Shown here: positions 10,541 through 22,257 of the stretch, piece by piece
Numbering within the stretch: position 1 is the first letter of the stretch
How the letters are laid out: each line of letters starts with the position of its first letter
Assembly: GCF_947179165.1 (NCBI RefSeq)
Contig: NC_077247.1
Coordinates: 13,095,501 to 13,159,500, forward strand
DNA from: Solanum dulcamara
Taxonomy: Eukaryota > Streptophyta > Magnoliopsida > Solanales > Solanaceae
DNA length: 64,000 bases
Reading direction: 5' to 3'
Notes under the pieces: model-generated
Seen by the model: the letters and a program-made list of their open reading frames with translations, nothing else
What the model was told of the DNA's origin: nothing
Databases searched by the model: none
Made by a program: the position numbers and the translations under genes

Positions 10541-12290
10541 CTAGGTATGAACTCGATGATGAGGAAGATGGGTTAGATCCTCAACATTATCATCTAGCGT
10601 GGAGAGGTAGAGGAAATCTACCCATTGATTTTTCTCTAGATGATGATGATGATCCATACACGGATGGAGTTGGAGCAACTGGGGATATAGTTCTCCCACC
10701 ATTACCAATAGGCATGAAGTTCACTATAAATAGTACATAGCTTTAGCTACTAAAGTTGATAGGTTTGTTTAGAGAAGTAGAAGGAGATGATCTGATCCGA
10801 ATCAACATCTAATGGATTTTTTCACCACGTAAAAATCTTCCAAGATACTGGAGTTAGCCATACAATGATTTGGCTAAGATTGTTTCCATTCTGTCTGTCT
10901 ATGGAGGCAATAATGTTCTTCAATGAGCTACAACATAATTCCATCACCAAGTGGAGAGAATTGAGAGAAGTGTTTCTGGTTCTTCCCACCTTCAAAGAAG
11001 TTGCAGTTGAAGGCTAAGATTAATGGTCACAAGCAACTACCTATTGAAGCACTACATGATTCTCGATTCAGGTTTAGCCAAAAGCTAAAGCATTGCCCGA
11101 ACCATATTTTGACAAAAGTTTATCTGATGGAGATTTTATTAAGATTGTGTAACATTTATGACCAAGCCTGTTATTGATGCAATCTGTGGAGGATCATTCA
11201 TATCTAAAACTTTTCTAAAAGATGCTGCTAGATTAGATAAGGTCTCAAAGAACAATAGGTTCTTGCACACAAGAAAATATGAAGTTTAAGGGCTTGGTTA
11301 TACATTCAAAATATCACTAGAGTAGCGATAGAGAAAAGAAAAGTGTGATCAACACATGGCCCATATTAAAGCACAGATGGATCTGCTTACCAAATGCTTG
11401 TTAGCTGGAGGTGCTGAGAATATAAATGCAGTGGGGGTTGCTATTCCATATGATGATTCAAATTTTGACTACGATGAAGAGGCAAAGTATCTGAACAACC
11501 AGTTGACAAGGTAAATGCAGTGGGGCTGCTAGTCGATATGATGATTTAAATTTTTACTATAATGAGGAGGCAAAGTATCTTTACAACCATCAGGGCTTCC
11601 AAATTTATAATTTGGAAAACCTAAATTAGAACAATCAAAAGGATGGATACTATGACAGGGCAAGAAATTGTGATCAAGGCAATTGGTAGAATAAGGACAA
11701 CTTTAAGAATGATCAAACCAAAGTCTATATGCTTCCTAGAAATTAGGATCATGTTGGAAATTGATCAAGTAGCTCCATAATGGAAGAGATGCTGGCTAAG
11801 GTGTTGCAGAAGGTGGAGTCTATAGAAGCTTGTGCTAAAGAGCTGAAAAGTGAAATGTCCAATATGAGTCAGTTAGTGAATTCACACTCTACTTTTATCA
11901 AATAGTTTGAGCATCATATAGGACAATTGTGAGACATACTAAATTAGAGGAAAAATTGTACACTCCCAAAAAATACTGTTCAGAACCCAAGAAAGGATGG
12001 GCAATGCATGGCAATGACCACTAGGAGTGGTGAAGCAGTTCAAGGACCAGTACTTGCAAGTATTGACCAGGAGAGAGATAATGAATCTGAAACTAAAGAG
12101 AGAGTCAAAAGTGGAGTTAATGATGAGGTTTTTGTTGATGTTGGTGAGATAGAGGAGGCGAACGTTAGTCCAAAAGTTGTTGAAAAGGCTAAAAACACAA
12201 AGAATCCTAAACCGATGGTTTTGCAGCCATTGACACCATTGCCTAAACCAACCCTACATTTCCTCATAGCTTGAAAAAGAAAGTTAAAGA
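10541..12290 (+). pseudogene. Tat/Athila-type gag, degenerate
   Basis: Gag packages the element RNA into cytoplasmic particles. Fragments in shifting frames read LAWRGR, an Asp-rich run (LDDDDDPYTDG) near 10630-10670, LPPLPIGMKF near 10690, then WLRLFPFCLS near 10870 and ITKWRELREVF near 10940, which follow the order of the capsid region in Athila/Tat gag. Several stops and frameshifts break it. The most intact stretch is 12008-12274 (88 residues), beginning MAMTTRSGEAVQGP and ending in a Pro-rich PKPMVLQPLTPLPKP segment; the TTRSG motif marks the gag-protease linker in this lineage. The first half of the region has no single long frame. Confidence 0.75.
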
Positions 12291-12590
12291 TACTAAGTTC
12301 TTAAAGTTCATATCTATGTTTAAGGAACATTCAGTGAATATTCTTTTGGTAGAGGCATTAGAGAAAATGTCAGGATATGCCATGGTTTTGAAGTACCAGT
12401 CACAAAAGAGAGAACTGTTAGTTTCAAGCTAGCAGATAATCTACATCACTGTAGTGCTATTGGTAAGAAATTGTTGAATAGAAAGAGCCCACCGTAACTT
12501 GGGCCTAGTTATATAATAGAAAGAAACTTTGACTTGCAAATCTAAAGGGGGGTCCTTGGTGGAAAAGAAGGAATATTTTGGTGCGTTCAC
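12291..12590 (+). pseudogene. Gag-protease linker of element D1
   Basis: Continues the same degenerate reading (KKVKDTKF, then SVNILLVEALEKM), which in Athila/Tat elements leads into the protease. It is broken by frameshifts at about 12400-12560. Confidence 0.6.
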
Positions 12591-12591
12591 C

Positions 12592-12945
12592 ATTCCATGC
12601 ACAATTGTGCATTTGACTTTGCCAAGGCTTTGTGTGATCTGGGAGCTAGTATAAATCTTATGCCGCTAGCTATCTATAAGCAGTTGGGTTTGGGAGCCCC
12701 CAAACCTACTACATTGATATTATTAATGGTAGACTGATCAGTCAAGAGACCCATGAGAATTCTCTACGATGTCTTCATAAGAGTTGATAGTGTCATCTTC
12801 CTAGCCAACTTCATCATTCTCGATTGTGAGGTTGATTTTAAAGTTCTAATAATTTTGGAAAGGCTATTTTTGGCCACAAGTAGACCATTGGTAGATATAA
12901 AAAGTTGTGATCTCATATTTAGATTGAACAATGAAGAGGTAAATG
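12592..12945 (+). pseudogene. Retroviral-type aspartic protease, Tat/Athila lineage
   Basis: The protease would cleave the Gag-Pol polyprotein. One frame gives LCDLGASINLMPLAIYKQLG at about 12630-12690; DLGA at 12636-12647 is in the position of the catalytic D-[ST]-G loop and is usual for this lineage. An in-frame TGA near 12736 sits where the family normally has Arg (CGA), fitting methyl-CpG decay. From 12753 the frame is open again, with IILDCEVDF, then LERLFLATSRPLVD where the family has a GRPFLAT-like motif, ending FRLNNEEV. Reverse transcriptase should follow but the element is cut off by LTR E2 at 12950. Not functional. Confidence 0.85.
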
Positions 12946-12949
12946 ATAT

Positions 12950-15070
12950 TGTCACAACCCAAGCCCAAGTCTTAGACGCAACACGGCAATGAGACACCCG
13001 GAGGTACCTTATCCAAGCCTCTTAGCATTCATTATGCTTTTCATAGGTGAGGACATTCAATAACTTGTGAAAATAAAAGGTATAATTGGACTAAGGGAAA
13101 CGACAGAGAATAAGAACCAACATCAATCTTAGATCATTATACATTTTCGTCCAAACATACCTCTACAAATAGACTTGGCGGGGGATAAGACATTTCTCTA
13201 GCCCACCCTCAGCATAAGTGTCAAAAGTACCAAAAAGGTAAACAAAAGTTTATACATATCATAAGCTAGAAAAGGTAGGGATATTGTTCCCATAACACGG
13301 GAACTCACCAAAAATAGTAGCCTTCAACGTATCCAACTACATGGTAATATCACGTAGGCAATAGAGTATGTGTTAGTACTTTGAATGATTTAAGTATGTG
13401 AGCATGAATTCTAATAAAAATCATTAAGACATTTATAAATAAAGTACTTATGTGAATCCATGCATGAATAATCAAGTAATGATCATTTCAAATATTCATT
13501 TATGGGAAGATGACCGTAACTGATATTTAAGATCATGCGAGCTATTATGTGGGATCCAACATAACCTCCTACGTTGGCACGGGGAGCCTACTTGCCAGGT
13601 AGAACTCCGACAACTTCATTTATTTTTTTAATATTTAGGGCTATTTGTGGATCCACTAGCCTAAGCCTACAAGGGCTCCTATGTTTGGCGCATTATTAAT
13701 GAGACAAGGGGTTGCTAATAGGATTCCCTTATCGTATCTTAATGCCCCATTCGGTGCTAAGTCAATCCCAAGCTTTCAATTCAACTTCATTGTAACATAG
13801 TGAAACTAGGTGAGTTTTATTCAATCAACTTTCAAGTAATTCAAATCCACAATAGTATGCATGAGAGTAATATAATGCATCAATTTAAAACATCTTTAAA
13901 GCAACCCACAAATACACTTTAAAACTCTTTTTCATGCCTTCATACAAAGATCTTTGATAAATCAACTGTTTCAGGAAATTAAGAGTCAGTATAAGACAAT
14001 ATAGGTAAATAAGCTTCAAAAACACAAAAATCTAGTCATTTGAAATCATGATATAAGAACCCATAAGATTTCACCATTTGAAATTGAATTTCTAAGTTTA
14101 GAAAATACTTGGGCTCCATTAGTGGAAGAAACCATTAATGAGATCCACATACCTTGGGGAATAAAACCCTAATGTAATCTTGAAAATAATGGAGACCTTG
14201 AGAGAAAAGTTTTTTGTTTTAAGAAGTTATTGTGAGGAATGAGGGCTTTGGAAGGTTTAAGTTCTTTAGATAGGTTATATTCAACCACAAAAATGACCTC
14301 ACATTGCTTATAAAATATAGAAAAATACCAAAATACCCCTTTTAAAACTAGATGGACTCAGCTTCACGGAGGACCCATCACGGTCCGTGGTGATCACCAT
14401 GGCCCTTGGTGGTGTCCCATGATAATTGACTTGGAGGAAATTTTTTGAGTTTTGCAGGGAAAGTCTTAGTACTTCATAATCTGTGGAGGGCATCACGGTC
14501 AGTGAACCATGATCATAGTGCAGGACCTGCAGGAGGACCTATAAGAGTGAACATCACGGAGCACAAAATGGTCCTTGAAGAACTCCACAACCCGAGGTGT
14601 TCTCTCTTGGTCCCTACCTTGGAAAGTTTTATGAGGGTCTTGAGGGAGGGGTCACCATGGAGGGCACTACACTCCGTGGAGCTCATCATGGTCCATCGTC
14701 CCTCGTCATGGTCCCTTACCCACAGGACTCACTTTCATGATCATCACCACAGTGGCTCACCATAAGGCGTGGTGTGGACCACGTCATGTGATGGCCTCTG
14801 TGGTCATCACCTTGTGCCAGTTTTTTGTATTTTTTTGGGATTTCATCCTTTGCTCCTCGTTTTAAGACTTTCCAACTTCTATATTCTTATAGATATGGCC
14901 GTGAAAACTAAGTCCATCATCCTAAATTAAACCCAACCGATTTGACCTAAAAACCCTAAATTGATAAAATAAAAGTGTTTCTTCACCCTATTTGGACATC
15001 AATTTGGTCGCCCAATCTTTCTTCCTGACTTTTGCAAAAATTGAATCCCTTTACACCAGCCAAAATCGTG
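12950..15070 (-). mobile_element. LTR E2, minus orientation, right edge uncertain
   Basis: It opens on this strand with TGTCACAACCC, the reverse complement of the LTR E end. 12950-13650 matches solo LTR E1 read backwards (for example the block about 'GAGACACCCGGAGGTACC' against 7035-7060, and 'CACGGGGAGCCTACTTGCC' against 6455-6480). An island of CACGGTCCGTGG-type dyads fills 14350-14820, to the right of TATA-like sequence at 14305-14320, which is upstream on the minus strand. I could not find the right end or a target duplication. Confidence 0.75.
14350..14820 (-). promoter_or_regulatory. CACGGTCCGTG-type dyad island in LTR E2
   Basis: Variants of CACGG, CCGTGG, GATCACC and CCATGG recur dozens of times in about 470 bases. 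The island lies upstream, on the minus strand, of an AT-rich stretch with TTATAAAATATA that could be the LTR TATA box. Apparent open frames here (14308-14496 minus, 14445-14765 plus) are by-products of the repeats. Confidence 0.55.
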
Positions 15071-15400
15071 AAAATCATATTATCCAAAGAAACCACTTCA
15101 ATTTGAAGCAAGAATTACATGTATGGGTGGCTTACATTTGTATATTACTGTAAAGTCTCATCCTGTTCCTTAATTCTGAATCAAATGGTTGAAGTAAGTT
15201 TGATTAAGTCAATTACTTTAATAACTTATGAATGTAGGATTAGGATTTGATTATTAGATAAAATAATATAATTTTAGGGGTAGTTTGGATTTTGAATCAT
15301 AATGGCATGTATGTATTGTCAATAAATTGGGTTTAGATTGAATCTGATCACTTAACTGGTGAACCATTTTATTAAGTTCGACCCAAGTTTAAGTTCATGA
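15071..15400. other. Unassigned AT-rich intergenic or LTR remnant
   Basis: No gene, repeat end or motif that I can name. It may be the diverged outer part of LTR E2 or of the LTR fragment that follows. Confidence 0.4.
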
Positions 15401-15590
15401 GGTATTACGAGATGTGAATCTCTTTAGGGACCGTGACATGACTTATGAACCCACACTTAGGAAAATTTCACGGAGTCAAGGTTAACAATACCCTTCACGG
15501 ACTGTATAACTTTTATCAGTCTGTGAACCTCATATATATAAAAGAATAAATATGAAAAATCACAACAAGATGTTTTTAATTTCTAGATTA
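15401..15590 (+). mobile_element. LTR promoter fragment with dyad words and TATA box
   Basis: CACGGACTGTATAAC and CAGTCTGTGAACC form an imperfect dyad at about 15495-15528, followed directly by ATATATATAAAAG at 15531-15545, a strong TATA-like element. The same dyad, in reverse order, occurs in LTR D2 near 22705-22740. This is probably the surviving promoter part of a 5' LTR for the gag-like gene that follows. Confidence 0.55.
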
Positions 15591-17340
15591 AGTGTCGATT
15601 CTCAAGGATAGATTGAGTGACGACATTCTTAAGGGAAATCATCACATTTGTAAATTATTTACACATAGGAAGTCTGAGTATCCATTTGTTTCATTATTTT
15701 ACAATGTTTTTGAATTCCAACATCTCCTCCATGGGTACAATGTCCCCAAGGTGAAAATTAGCACCACCTCATGAGGCTCCAAAGTCCCGACTACATGACT
15801 CTCCCTCCTAAACATTGGTTGAGTAACCTGGTGTTGAGTCAAGAACCGAGTCCTCCAACAGGTCTAGATTTTGGTGCATCCGTATGTTTCTCCACATTCA
15901 CCATGCAGTACTAGGTCAATAGATTTGAGTGAAACTACAACCACTTTTTTCTAGTCTGAAGTGGAGGCAGATTTTTTGGGTAATGAGGAAGGCTCCAATA
16001 ATTAAAACATAATATGAAGGAGTATGGTTTTGGAATAAGGAGGAGTTTGGTGATAATGAAAATATTTCTAGGGATGCTCAGAGTGCCGACGGGGGTGAGG
16101 AGAAACTATAAGTCGAAGCTAGTAATAACAAAGAGGAAAGTGAAGATAGTATTGAATGGATTTTTACCGAAAGAGAAAAAAGTATAGTTGCCTGCCGCCG
16201 CTTGATTTATATTCTTCAAAATAGGTGGTCAATGCCCGGATCACTAGAGATTTTTGATCTAGGTATGTCCAAAATCTCTAGTAGACTAGAAAAAATATCA
16301 ATTGTAATAGAAATTTGAGGTGTCGCTGATAATCTTACGGTGATGCCGGAGATTAAAGCTTTATTCGACAGGAATCATTTCAAGTTGATGGCCCAACCTC
16401 AAGGGTACTATGGTGAGCCACTCACATAAGAATTTTATGCTTCATATGTTGCCACCTTATTTAATTCAATCAAGGAAATATATCTAAGAAGAGGAAGAAG
16501 AAGAAGGCAGCGAAAGTACCACCACTAGAGCACTGCTAGGTCCAGGGAAAAATATTGAAATTTTGGAGGAAACCATCAACCAACTTTTACACAGACCGGA
16601 CTACACATGCCTAACACATATTGGTTTATATGAGCATCAGCACTTGTTGGTTACAAGCGAGGTTGTAATGGAAAACACAGAGGAGCAAACAGATATCTAG
16701 AAATGGATTGCAAAAGTTATTGCTTCTGAAGAAGTTGCAACACCATGTGTGTCAAATCTGAAATAACCAATCACTAAGGCCTCACTATTATTAGTGGTAA
16801 AATTATCGTGGGCAGTTGTACGTGCCTGGTTGAGGCCAACTATAATGGATAACACCCTCCATCCTTTACATGCATCAATGGTTGATTGTATCATGTCTGG
16901 ATATGCATTAAATGTTGGTCGTTTGATAGAGACCGAGATCAGGGACTGGGACTTCAATGAAAAAGTGGGCCTTCCTTTTCCATGTTTGATCCAGGTACTA
17001 TACAATCACTCAAGGGTTCCTTTCAGCCACCATATTGATCACTGAGCCACTATTACTAAGTCCACTAATGTAGCACTAATCAAATATATAGATAACCAAC
17101 TGCACAAAGCTAAGTCAGCTTTGGTCGTAATTTAGTGACTATTACTCCTGTTCAAGTGCTTGAAATGCAATGTTAGAAAGGATACGATAACTACACGCAC
17201 TGACAAGTTGGTTGGTACAGCTAGTGAATAACCTGAGGGCAAGAATAAGCCACTTACTACTATATCAGCTGCCTTAGGTACTTGATGGAGTTCGGATTGG
17301 AGTGATTTATTGATGGCACTTGGTTTGGGGTAACTCCCCA
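15591..17340 (+). pseudogene. Putative plant transposon protein (gag-like), copy 1
   Basis: This matches the domain that plant databases call putative plant transposon protein, found in non-autonomous LTR elements of nightshades. The upstream part is acidic (Glu/Asp/Lys-rich, 16000-16180). The best preserved frame is 16794-17045, 83 residues: LSWAVVRAWLRPT, then LHASMVDCIMSGYALNVGR, then EIRDW and KVGLPFPCLIQ, the diagnostic core of the domain. Stops and frameshifts separate it from the N-terminal part (16190-16560, with VMPEIKALFDRNHF). The biochemical function of this family is unknown to me; its position behind an LTR and ahead of a long non-coding stretch suggests a gag role. A second copy is at 18619-20740. 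Confidence 0.75.
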
Positions 17341-17389
17341 TGATGCTCGATTGGCCTCTGATCCTAATTCTGATCAACTCGCCTATATT

Positions 17390-18618
17390 CATGGTTCAAG
17401 TCCCCAATTTACTCTACTGGGTGGGGTTCAAGCCCTTGCCTTATTATATAGCTTTGGTTCAAGTCCATTGCTACTCACTTAGCGGTGGTTTGAGCCCACT
17501 GCCTTTATATACCTTGTTTCAAGTCCATCTCTCTTCACTTAGATGTGGTTTGAGCCCAGCGCCTTTATATAGCCTTGGTTCAAGTCTATCTCTCCTCACT
17601 TTCTTTGTTCGAGCACTTAGCTATTACTCGATTTATGTCGGAAGCATCTATTACACGTGGTTCAAATCCACAATCATTTATTTTCGGGGTTCAAGTCCTT
17701 AATCCCCTCTTGAATATGGTTCAAGTCCATGATTATCTATCACCTTGGTTTAAGTCCTTGGTTGTTCAAATCTCGGTTCGAGTCCCTGATCCTCAAATGA
17801 ATTTTCAGTTCAAGTCCTTAACTATTCTTAGCTTTGAGTTAAAGCTTCAGGTCTTTGGGATGGTTCGGTTCAAGTCAAAGAAATTGGTAGCATTATTGAA
17901 TCTTTATTGGATCCATTCATTTTACTTCAACTATCTTTGCTCTTGTCGGGCTTATGGGAGTTCGTTTAGGTTGTTACCTTTAGACTTGTGCACGAGTGTA
18001 CCCACTGAATTTATGGGAGCCTAGTGGATTTAGTATTTTCTCTCTCTTTGTGTGTTGAGTATGCTCATGTACATACCTATATTTACCTCTTCTCTTGTCT
18101 TTGGTTGGGATTATTTTCTCGGATTTTAGTCTACTTTTGCTTATCTTGCTCAATCGGCCTATGATGCCTACTGGGTACCTATTATTTTGGTACTCATATT
18201 ACACTCTACATCTATTTTGTGATGCAGGTCCGAGTACTAGTTATCGGGTTAATTCGAGCCAGCTATTGTCTTGATCGAAGGTGAGGGTGAGCACATAGCA
18301 TTCTAGATTTACCCGTCTTCCTCTCTTTTTCTCTTTGAGACAACCCTATTTCTGTGGTCCACTTTTGGGACTTGTACTTTTTTTGTGGTACCTCTATACA
18401 TGTAACTTCCATATTATGGGAGGGATATTTTTATTTGTACATATTTCATTTTGCTTCCTCCGTTGAGTTATGTTCTTGTTATTTCACTTTTATTTTTAGT
18501 TATATGGTTGGTCTTCTATCCTGACATCCCATTACTCATAGTTCTGGGATATCGGTTGGCTTGGATATTAGTGGGTCATAATAGGCCTTACCATGACCTG
18601 ATAAATTGGATCGTGACA
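17390..18618 (+). mobile_element. 5'-truncated LTR C2 with GGTTCAAGTCC array
   Basis: The right end ATAGGCC..CCATGACCTG then GGATCGTGACA at 18618 matches C1 (8744-9806) throughout, including TGCCTACTGGGTACCTATTATTTTGG-like text near 18165-18200. As in C1, the left end starts within the array. No primer site follows. It lies between the two gag-like copies. Confidence 0.75.
17393..17877 (+). repeat. 30-bp period array conserving GGTTCAAGTCC, about 16 units
   Basis: Units start at 17393, 17425, 17456, 17487, 17516, 17547, 17577, 17606, 17659, 17688, 17718, 17747, 17775, 17807, about 17836 and 17867. Spacing is 28-32 bases except one double step. GGTTCAAGTCC is exact in several units, and GGTTTGAGCCC alternates in the left part. 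It satisfies the pol III B-box pattern GWTCRANNC. Open frames over this region (17340-17702 and 17575-18024) are products of the array and not genes. Confidence 0.9.
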
Positions 18619-20160
18619 GCTAATAATTAAGAGGATGAGTAGGGAAGTGTATCCTCCAGAAGGCTTGAGGTTCAGTATGAAGAGGCCATCTCCCCACACT
18701 CACCTTGTATCACACGAGCTAAAGCCATGGTTAAGGCCGATCCTGCTCACTCCTAGTTTGAATAGGAGGCAACATGTTTGGGGGACGAGGAAAGTTTAGA
18801 AGAGGCATAATCTAGGTAAAAAGCAAGTTCCTTGAGTAGTGGAAGCGAGGAAGCCAGTAAGGACAATATTGAGAGGCAGGTAGCCGAGAGAGAATCTAAC
18901 CTAGTGTCTCATGGGAGACTTATTGAGTTCACGTAAAATAGGTGGGAAATTATGGGGAAATGGGAAATCTTTGTCAATGGACTTTCTAAGAACTCTACAG
19001 GTATTGGAAAATGGGCAATTATGCTAGAAATTTGAGTCATCACAAATAATCTTTCAACAATGCCTGACATTAAAAAGTTATTTGAGCGGCTTCACTTTGA
19101 ATGGATAACCAGGAAGCAGGGTTAATATGTTCAGCTACTCACTCAGGAGTTCAACTCTACTTATGTGCCATACTACTGAACTCTTTCATTGGTGAGACGA
19201 CTAGGAAGAAAAAGAAGGTTATGGCAATAAAGTCTCCTCCATTAGAGCATGTGCACATTCGGGGAGTGAGGGTCGGCATCTTTAAGAACACTATCCACCA
19301 TGTTTTATATGGACTGGCATGCACCGTAAAAATATTAACTGGCCTATATAAGCACCGACACTACTTGGTCACGAGCGAGGAGAGAATGAGTGACCTGGAG
19401 AAGGGGACTAATATTTTATGGTAGATTGCATAGGTTATAGAAATTAAGGGAGTTAATGCACCATGGGTGACTAACCTAAGGTAGATCATCACTAAAACCT
19501 CCCCTAATTAGCGTCCAAGTTCTGGTGGGCTATTGTTTATGCTCATATACAATCGATCGTCAATGAAAATACCTTTTATCCTTCATAGTAATCACTGGCA
19601 GCCTGTCTAGTTATGTCCTTAATTGTTGTCGTCTGATAGAGTCTAAGATTTGATATAGGGATTTCAATAAGAGAGTCAGCCTACTCTTCCCACGTTTGAT
19701 TTAGGAAATGCGTGAAGATGTTGGGGTCTCTTTAAGTTGCTTCTACGATCGACGCACCACAGTCACAAAATCCACAAATATTGCATTGATCAAAGACATG
19801 GAAAACCCCTTTTTTAAGGACAAACCTACCCGACCCACTCTTCTCATTCCTATAACTACAAGCCCCCAACCAAGCACACTTTCATTAGAAGGAGTTTCTA
19901 CAGCTCCTCCTAACGATAGGGCCACATAATAGCTTGATGGTGAAAGTAGGCTGAAGATATCTAGACCTACTGCCATAAGTATTATGGTCACTGTACCATA
20001 TGCTTTCTTTGAAAAATTAGTGCAGGATCATCTTTAGACTAAAGCGTTACTAGATCAAGTTATTGAGAGGCTATCAAGGGTAGTCCAGTCTGAGGTGTGA
20101 GCAGTTGAGGACAGATTATGGGGTGATATTTGAAAGGAGGTTGGGCTCATACAGGGTATA
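18619..20160 (+). pseudogene. Putative plant transposon protein (gag-like), copy 2, N-terminal and core
   Basis: Parallel to copy 1: a Glu/Lys-rich start (18780-18900), VMPDIKKLF-like text near 19060, a Lys-rich linker near 19200, then a degraded core at 19520-19700 where tryptophan-rich WAIVYAHIQS stands where copy 1 has WAVVRAWLRP. Stops are frequent. A 107-residue open stretch (19101-19424) partly overlaps the true frame. The copy is clearly more decayed in its core than copy 1. Its function would be the same as copy 1 and is not known. Confidence 0.68.
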
Positions 20161-20740
20161 GTTTATAGATTAGAGGCACACCTCACTGGAAGGATTGATG
20201 GTTTGACTAGAATAAAAGTTGATTCGATGAGGTCATAGTTAGCGGAGATGAGCGATGATTTGGCTAAGTTGAAAGAAAAGGTTGCTAATGTTTCCCCTCC
20301 ACTTGACATTAATGCACTTATGGAGTTATTTTCCACCCTTTTGGAGATAACTAGATTAGATAAAGTGTGTGGTATTATGCCAGCATCTGAGCTTGATAAA
20401 AAAAAGGAAAGAAACATTGTGACAGGTCTGGTACTCCTGAGGACATATCGGAGTCTAAGGTTAAGCAATTATGAAAGGTGGTAAGGGCTTCAAGGTGAGA
20501 AGCTAAGGATAAGGAATAGAAAGAGCGATAGTAAATTTAGGTTGCACGGAATAGGGCTTTTTCTAGTAGTCACCCCAGCCCAGACTTCTGATATCGAGAC
20601 TGCTAAGGCTACCACTAGTAGGGTGCCTTTAGGAATTCCCACTCCTACTATGAGCGATGATCCTTCGGGAGATACCACATCATTGAGCTCATCATCCATC
20701 TCTAGGGACACTTTAGACCCACATAATGAAGCTTAGGGCA
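20161..20740 (+). pseudogene. C-terminal helical region of gag-like copy 2
   Basis: 20248-20484 gives 78 residues with heptad-like Leu spacing (MSDDLAKLKEKVANV, then DINALMELFSTLLEI), and 20542-20736 gives a Ser/Thr/Pro-rich tail (TPTMSDDPSGDTTSLSSSS). A coiled coil followed by a low-complexity tail is the usual end of this protein family. The two parts are in different frames, so at least one frameshift lies at 20485-20541. Confidence 0.6.
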
Positions 20741-22246
20741 TCGCAGGTATGATCACTCACCTTTCTACCTTTTGAGAGTTTCTGAAGTGCATTAAGGGAA
20801 ATGCACTACTTTTTATTGGGGGTGGGACATCATGTCCACTTGGGAGTTTTTCTTGCCATGTTTCTTTTCTCTCATGTGTATTATCTAGTAGAATTGCCAT
20901 GCTTAACTTATGTATGTGTTGTGTAAATGCAAAGAGTCTGTAGGAGTGTGCATGTGGCTTATGTTTTTGAAACATGTGCATTCACTAAGTAAAATAACCT
21001 TCATTTGAAATTTTGAAAGATACTATATGTTGTGTACTTGGACAATGAAAATTGACTTGCTAGGATCTTGGTATGAAATTCCATATATTGATATGTTGAT
21101 AAGTAGATCAATTGTCTGCTAAAATATGAATGTGTTGATTGGTGCTGGATAGTGTAAGTTATATTCCATAAGTATGTGAGTTGCATTTCTCAATTCTTGC
21201 TTTGCGTTTAGAAGCTAGAACTTGCCAGGTTAGTCACACTAAAACTATTGAATAGATTGAATAGGAAAGGATCATAGGTCCTTTTTAAAAATAGTTCACT
21301 TAGCCTAAAAACAACCAACCAAATGAAATTGTACCCTTTGAACCAAAAGCTTGAGCCTAAAAAAACCTTTTTTTGAAGTAACACAATTCACCTTCTCTAT
21401 CTGATTGTAAATCTTTATCTTGGCTCTGGTCCCTCCTAGGACAATATGCACCTCAACTCAGTCTTAAAGCCTAAGTTGATGGTGGATACTATAGAGGAAA
21501 GTGATAAAGGTTGGAGTATGAAAACAAATGGGTAATGAGAGGAAAAAGGAAATAAATTGGGTGTGGCCGCGATGAAATAATAAATTAAATGAACAAAAAG
21601 GGCAAATTCAATTTTTTGAACATAAGAAAGCATTTCGAAGAAACAAAATAGAGCAAAAGCCATATCAGGCACAAATAAAAGAAGAGAGTTAGGGTGAAAC
21701 AAGTTATGGGTGGTTGTGAAACATTGAGTTAATATAGTGTCTAGGAGGGGAAAAAGTCACTTAAATCCTAAATATGTCCTACCTGAGCCAGAGCTTACGT
21801 TACAAGCTAAGAAAGTCCTGTTGTTATCCTAAAAGAGCTATTTTAAAGTCATAGAAAATAAGCGCAAGCCTATGGTTTATATATGTGCATTGTTTGAACT
21901 TCGTTTGAGAGTGTGAGTGAAATTGTTTTTGTCTCTGTTTTGCTTATATAAGTCATGCGATAGACTTCTTTGAGGTGAGGGCACTATAGCTGCAGTATTT
22001 GGTTGCTAGTTTGACTACAAAATTATTGTTTTCATTATCCAGTTGACTGTCAGTAGTGAAATGTCATAAATGGTTCCTTGTGAGTTAGTCTGAATGGATT
22101 GTGCATTGCATAGCCGATTTGATGAAAATTGAGGAAGGGTCGTGAATATTATTATGTGTGGGTTGTTGTATATCTTCTAGAGTCATTATATTTTTGCATC
22201 ATTATTTTTATACAAGTTTTCATTGCTTGAGGAAAAATAATGATTA
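20741..22246 (+). other. Long non-coding internal region between gag-like gene and 3' LTR
   Basis: About 1.5 kb with no transposon protein motif on either strand. A long non-coding spacer here is typical of non-autonomous LTR elements that carry only the gag-like gene. It ends at the polypurine tract at 22247. Confidence 0.6.
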
Positions 22247-22257
22247 TAAGTTGAGGG
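22247..22257 (+). promoter_or_regulatory. Polypurine tract before LTR D2
   Basis: TAAGTTGAGGG lies directly before the LTR start TGTTGTTGTG, where second-strand priming is expected. Confidence 0.65.

Noticed and set aside
17393..17877. tRNA genes suggested by repeated B-box-like motifs
   Set aside because: No A box, acceptor stem or cloverleaf can be formed; only the 11-mer recurs.
17340..18024. Open frames of 120 and 149 residues over the GGTTCAAGTCC array
   Set aside because: The repeating QVH/PLPLY-like text follows the ~30-base array period, and the frames run into LTR sequence. They are repeat by-products.
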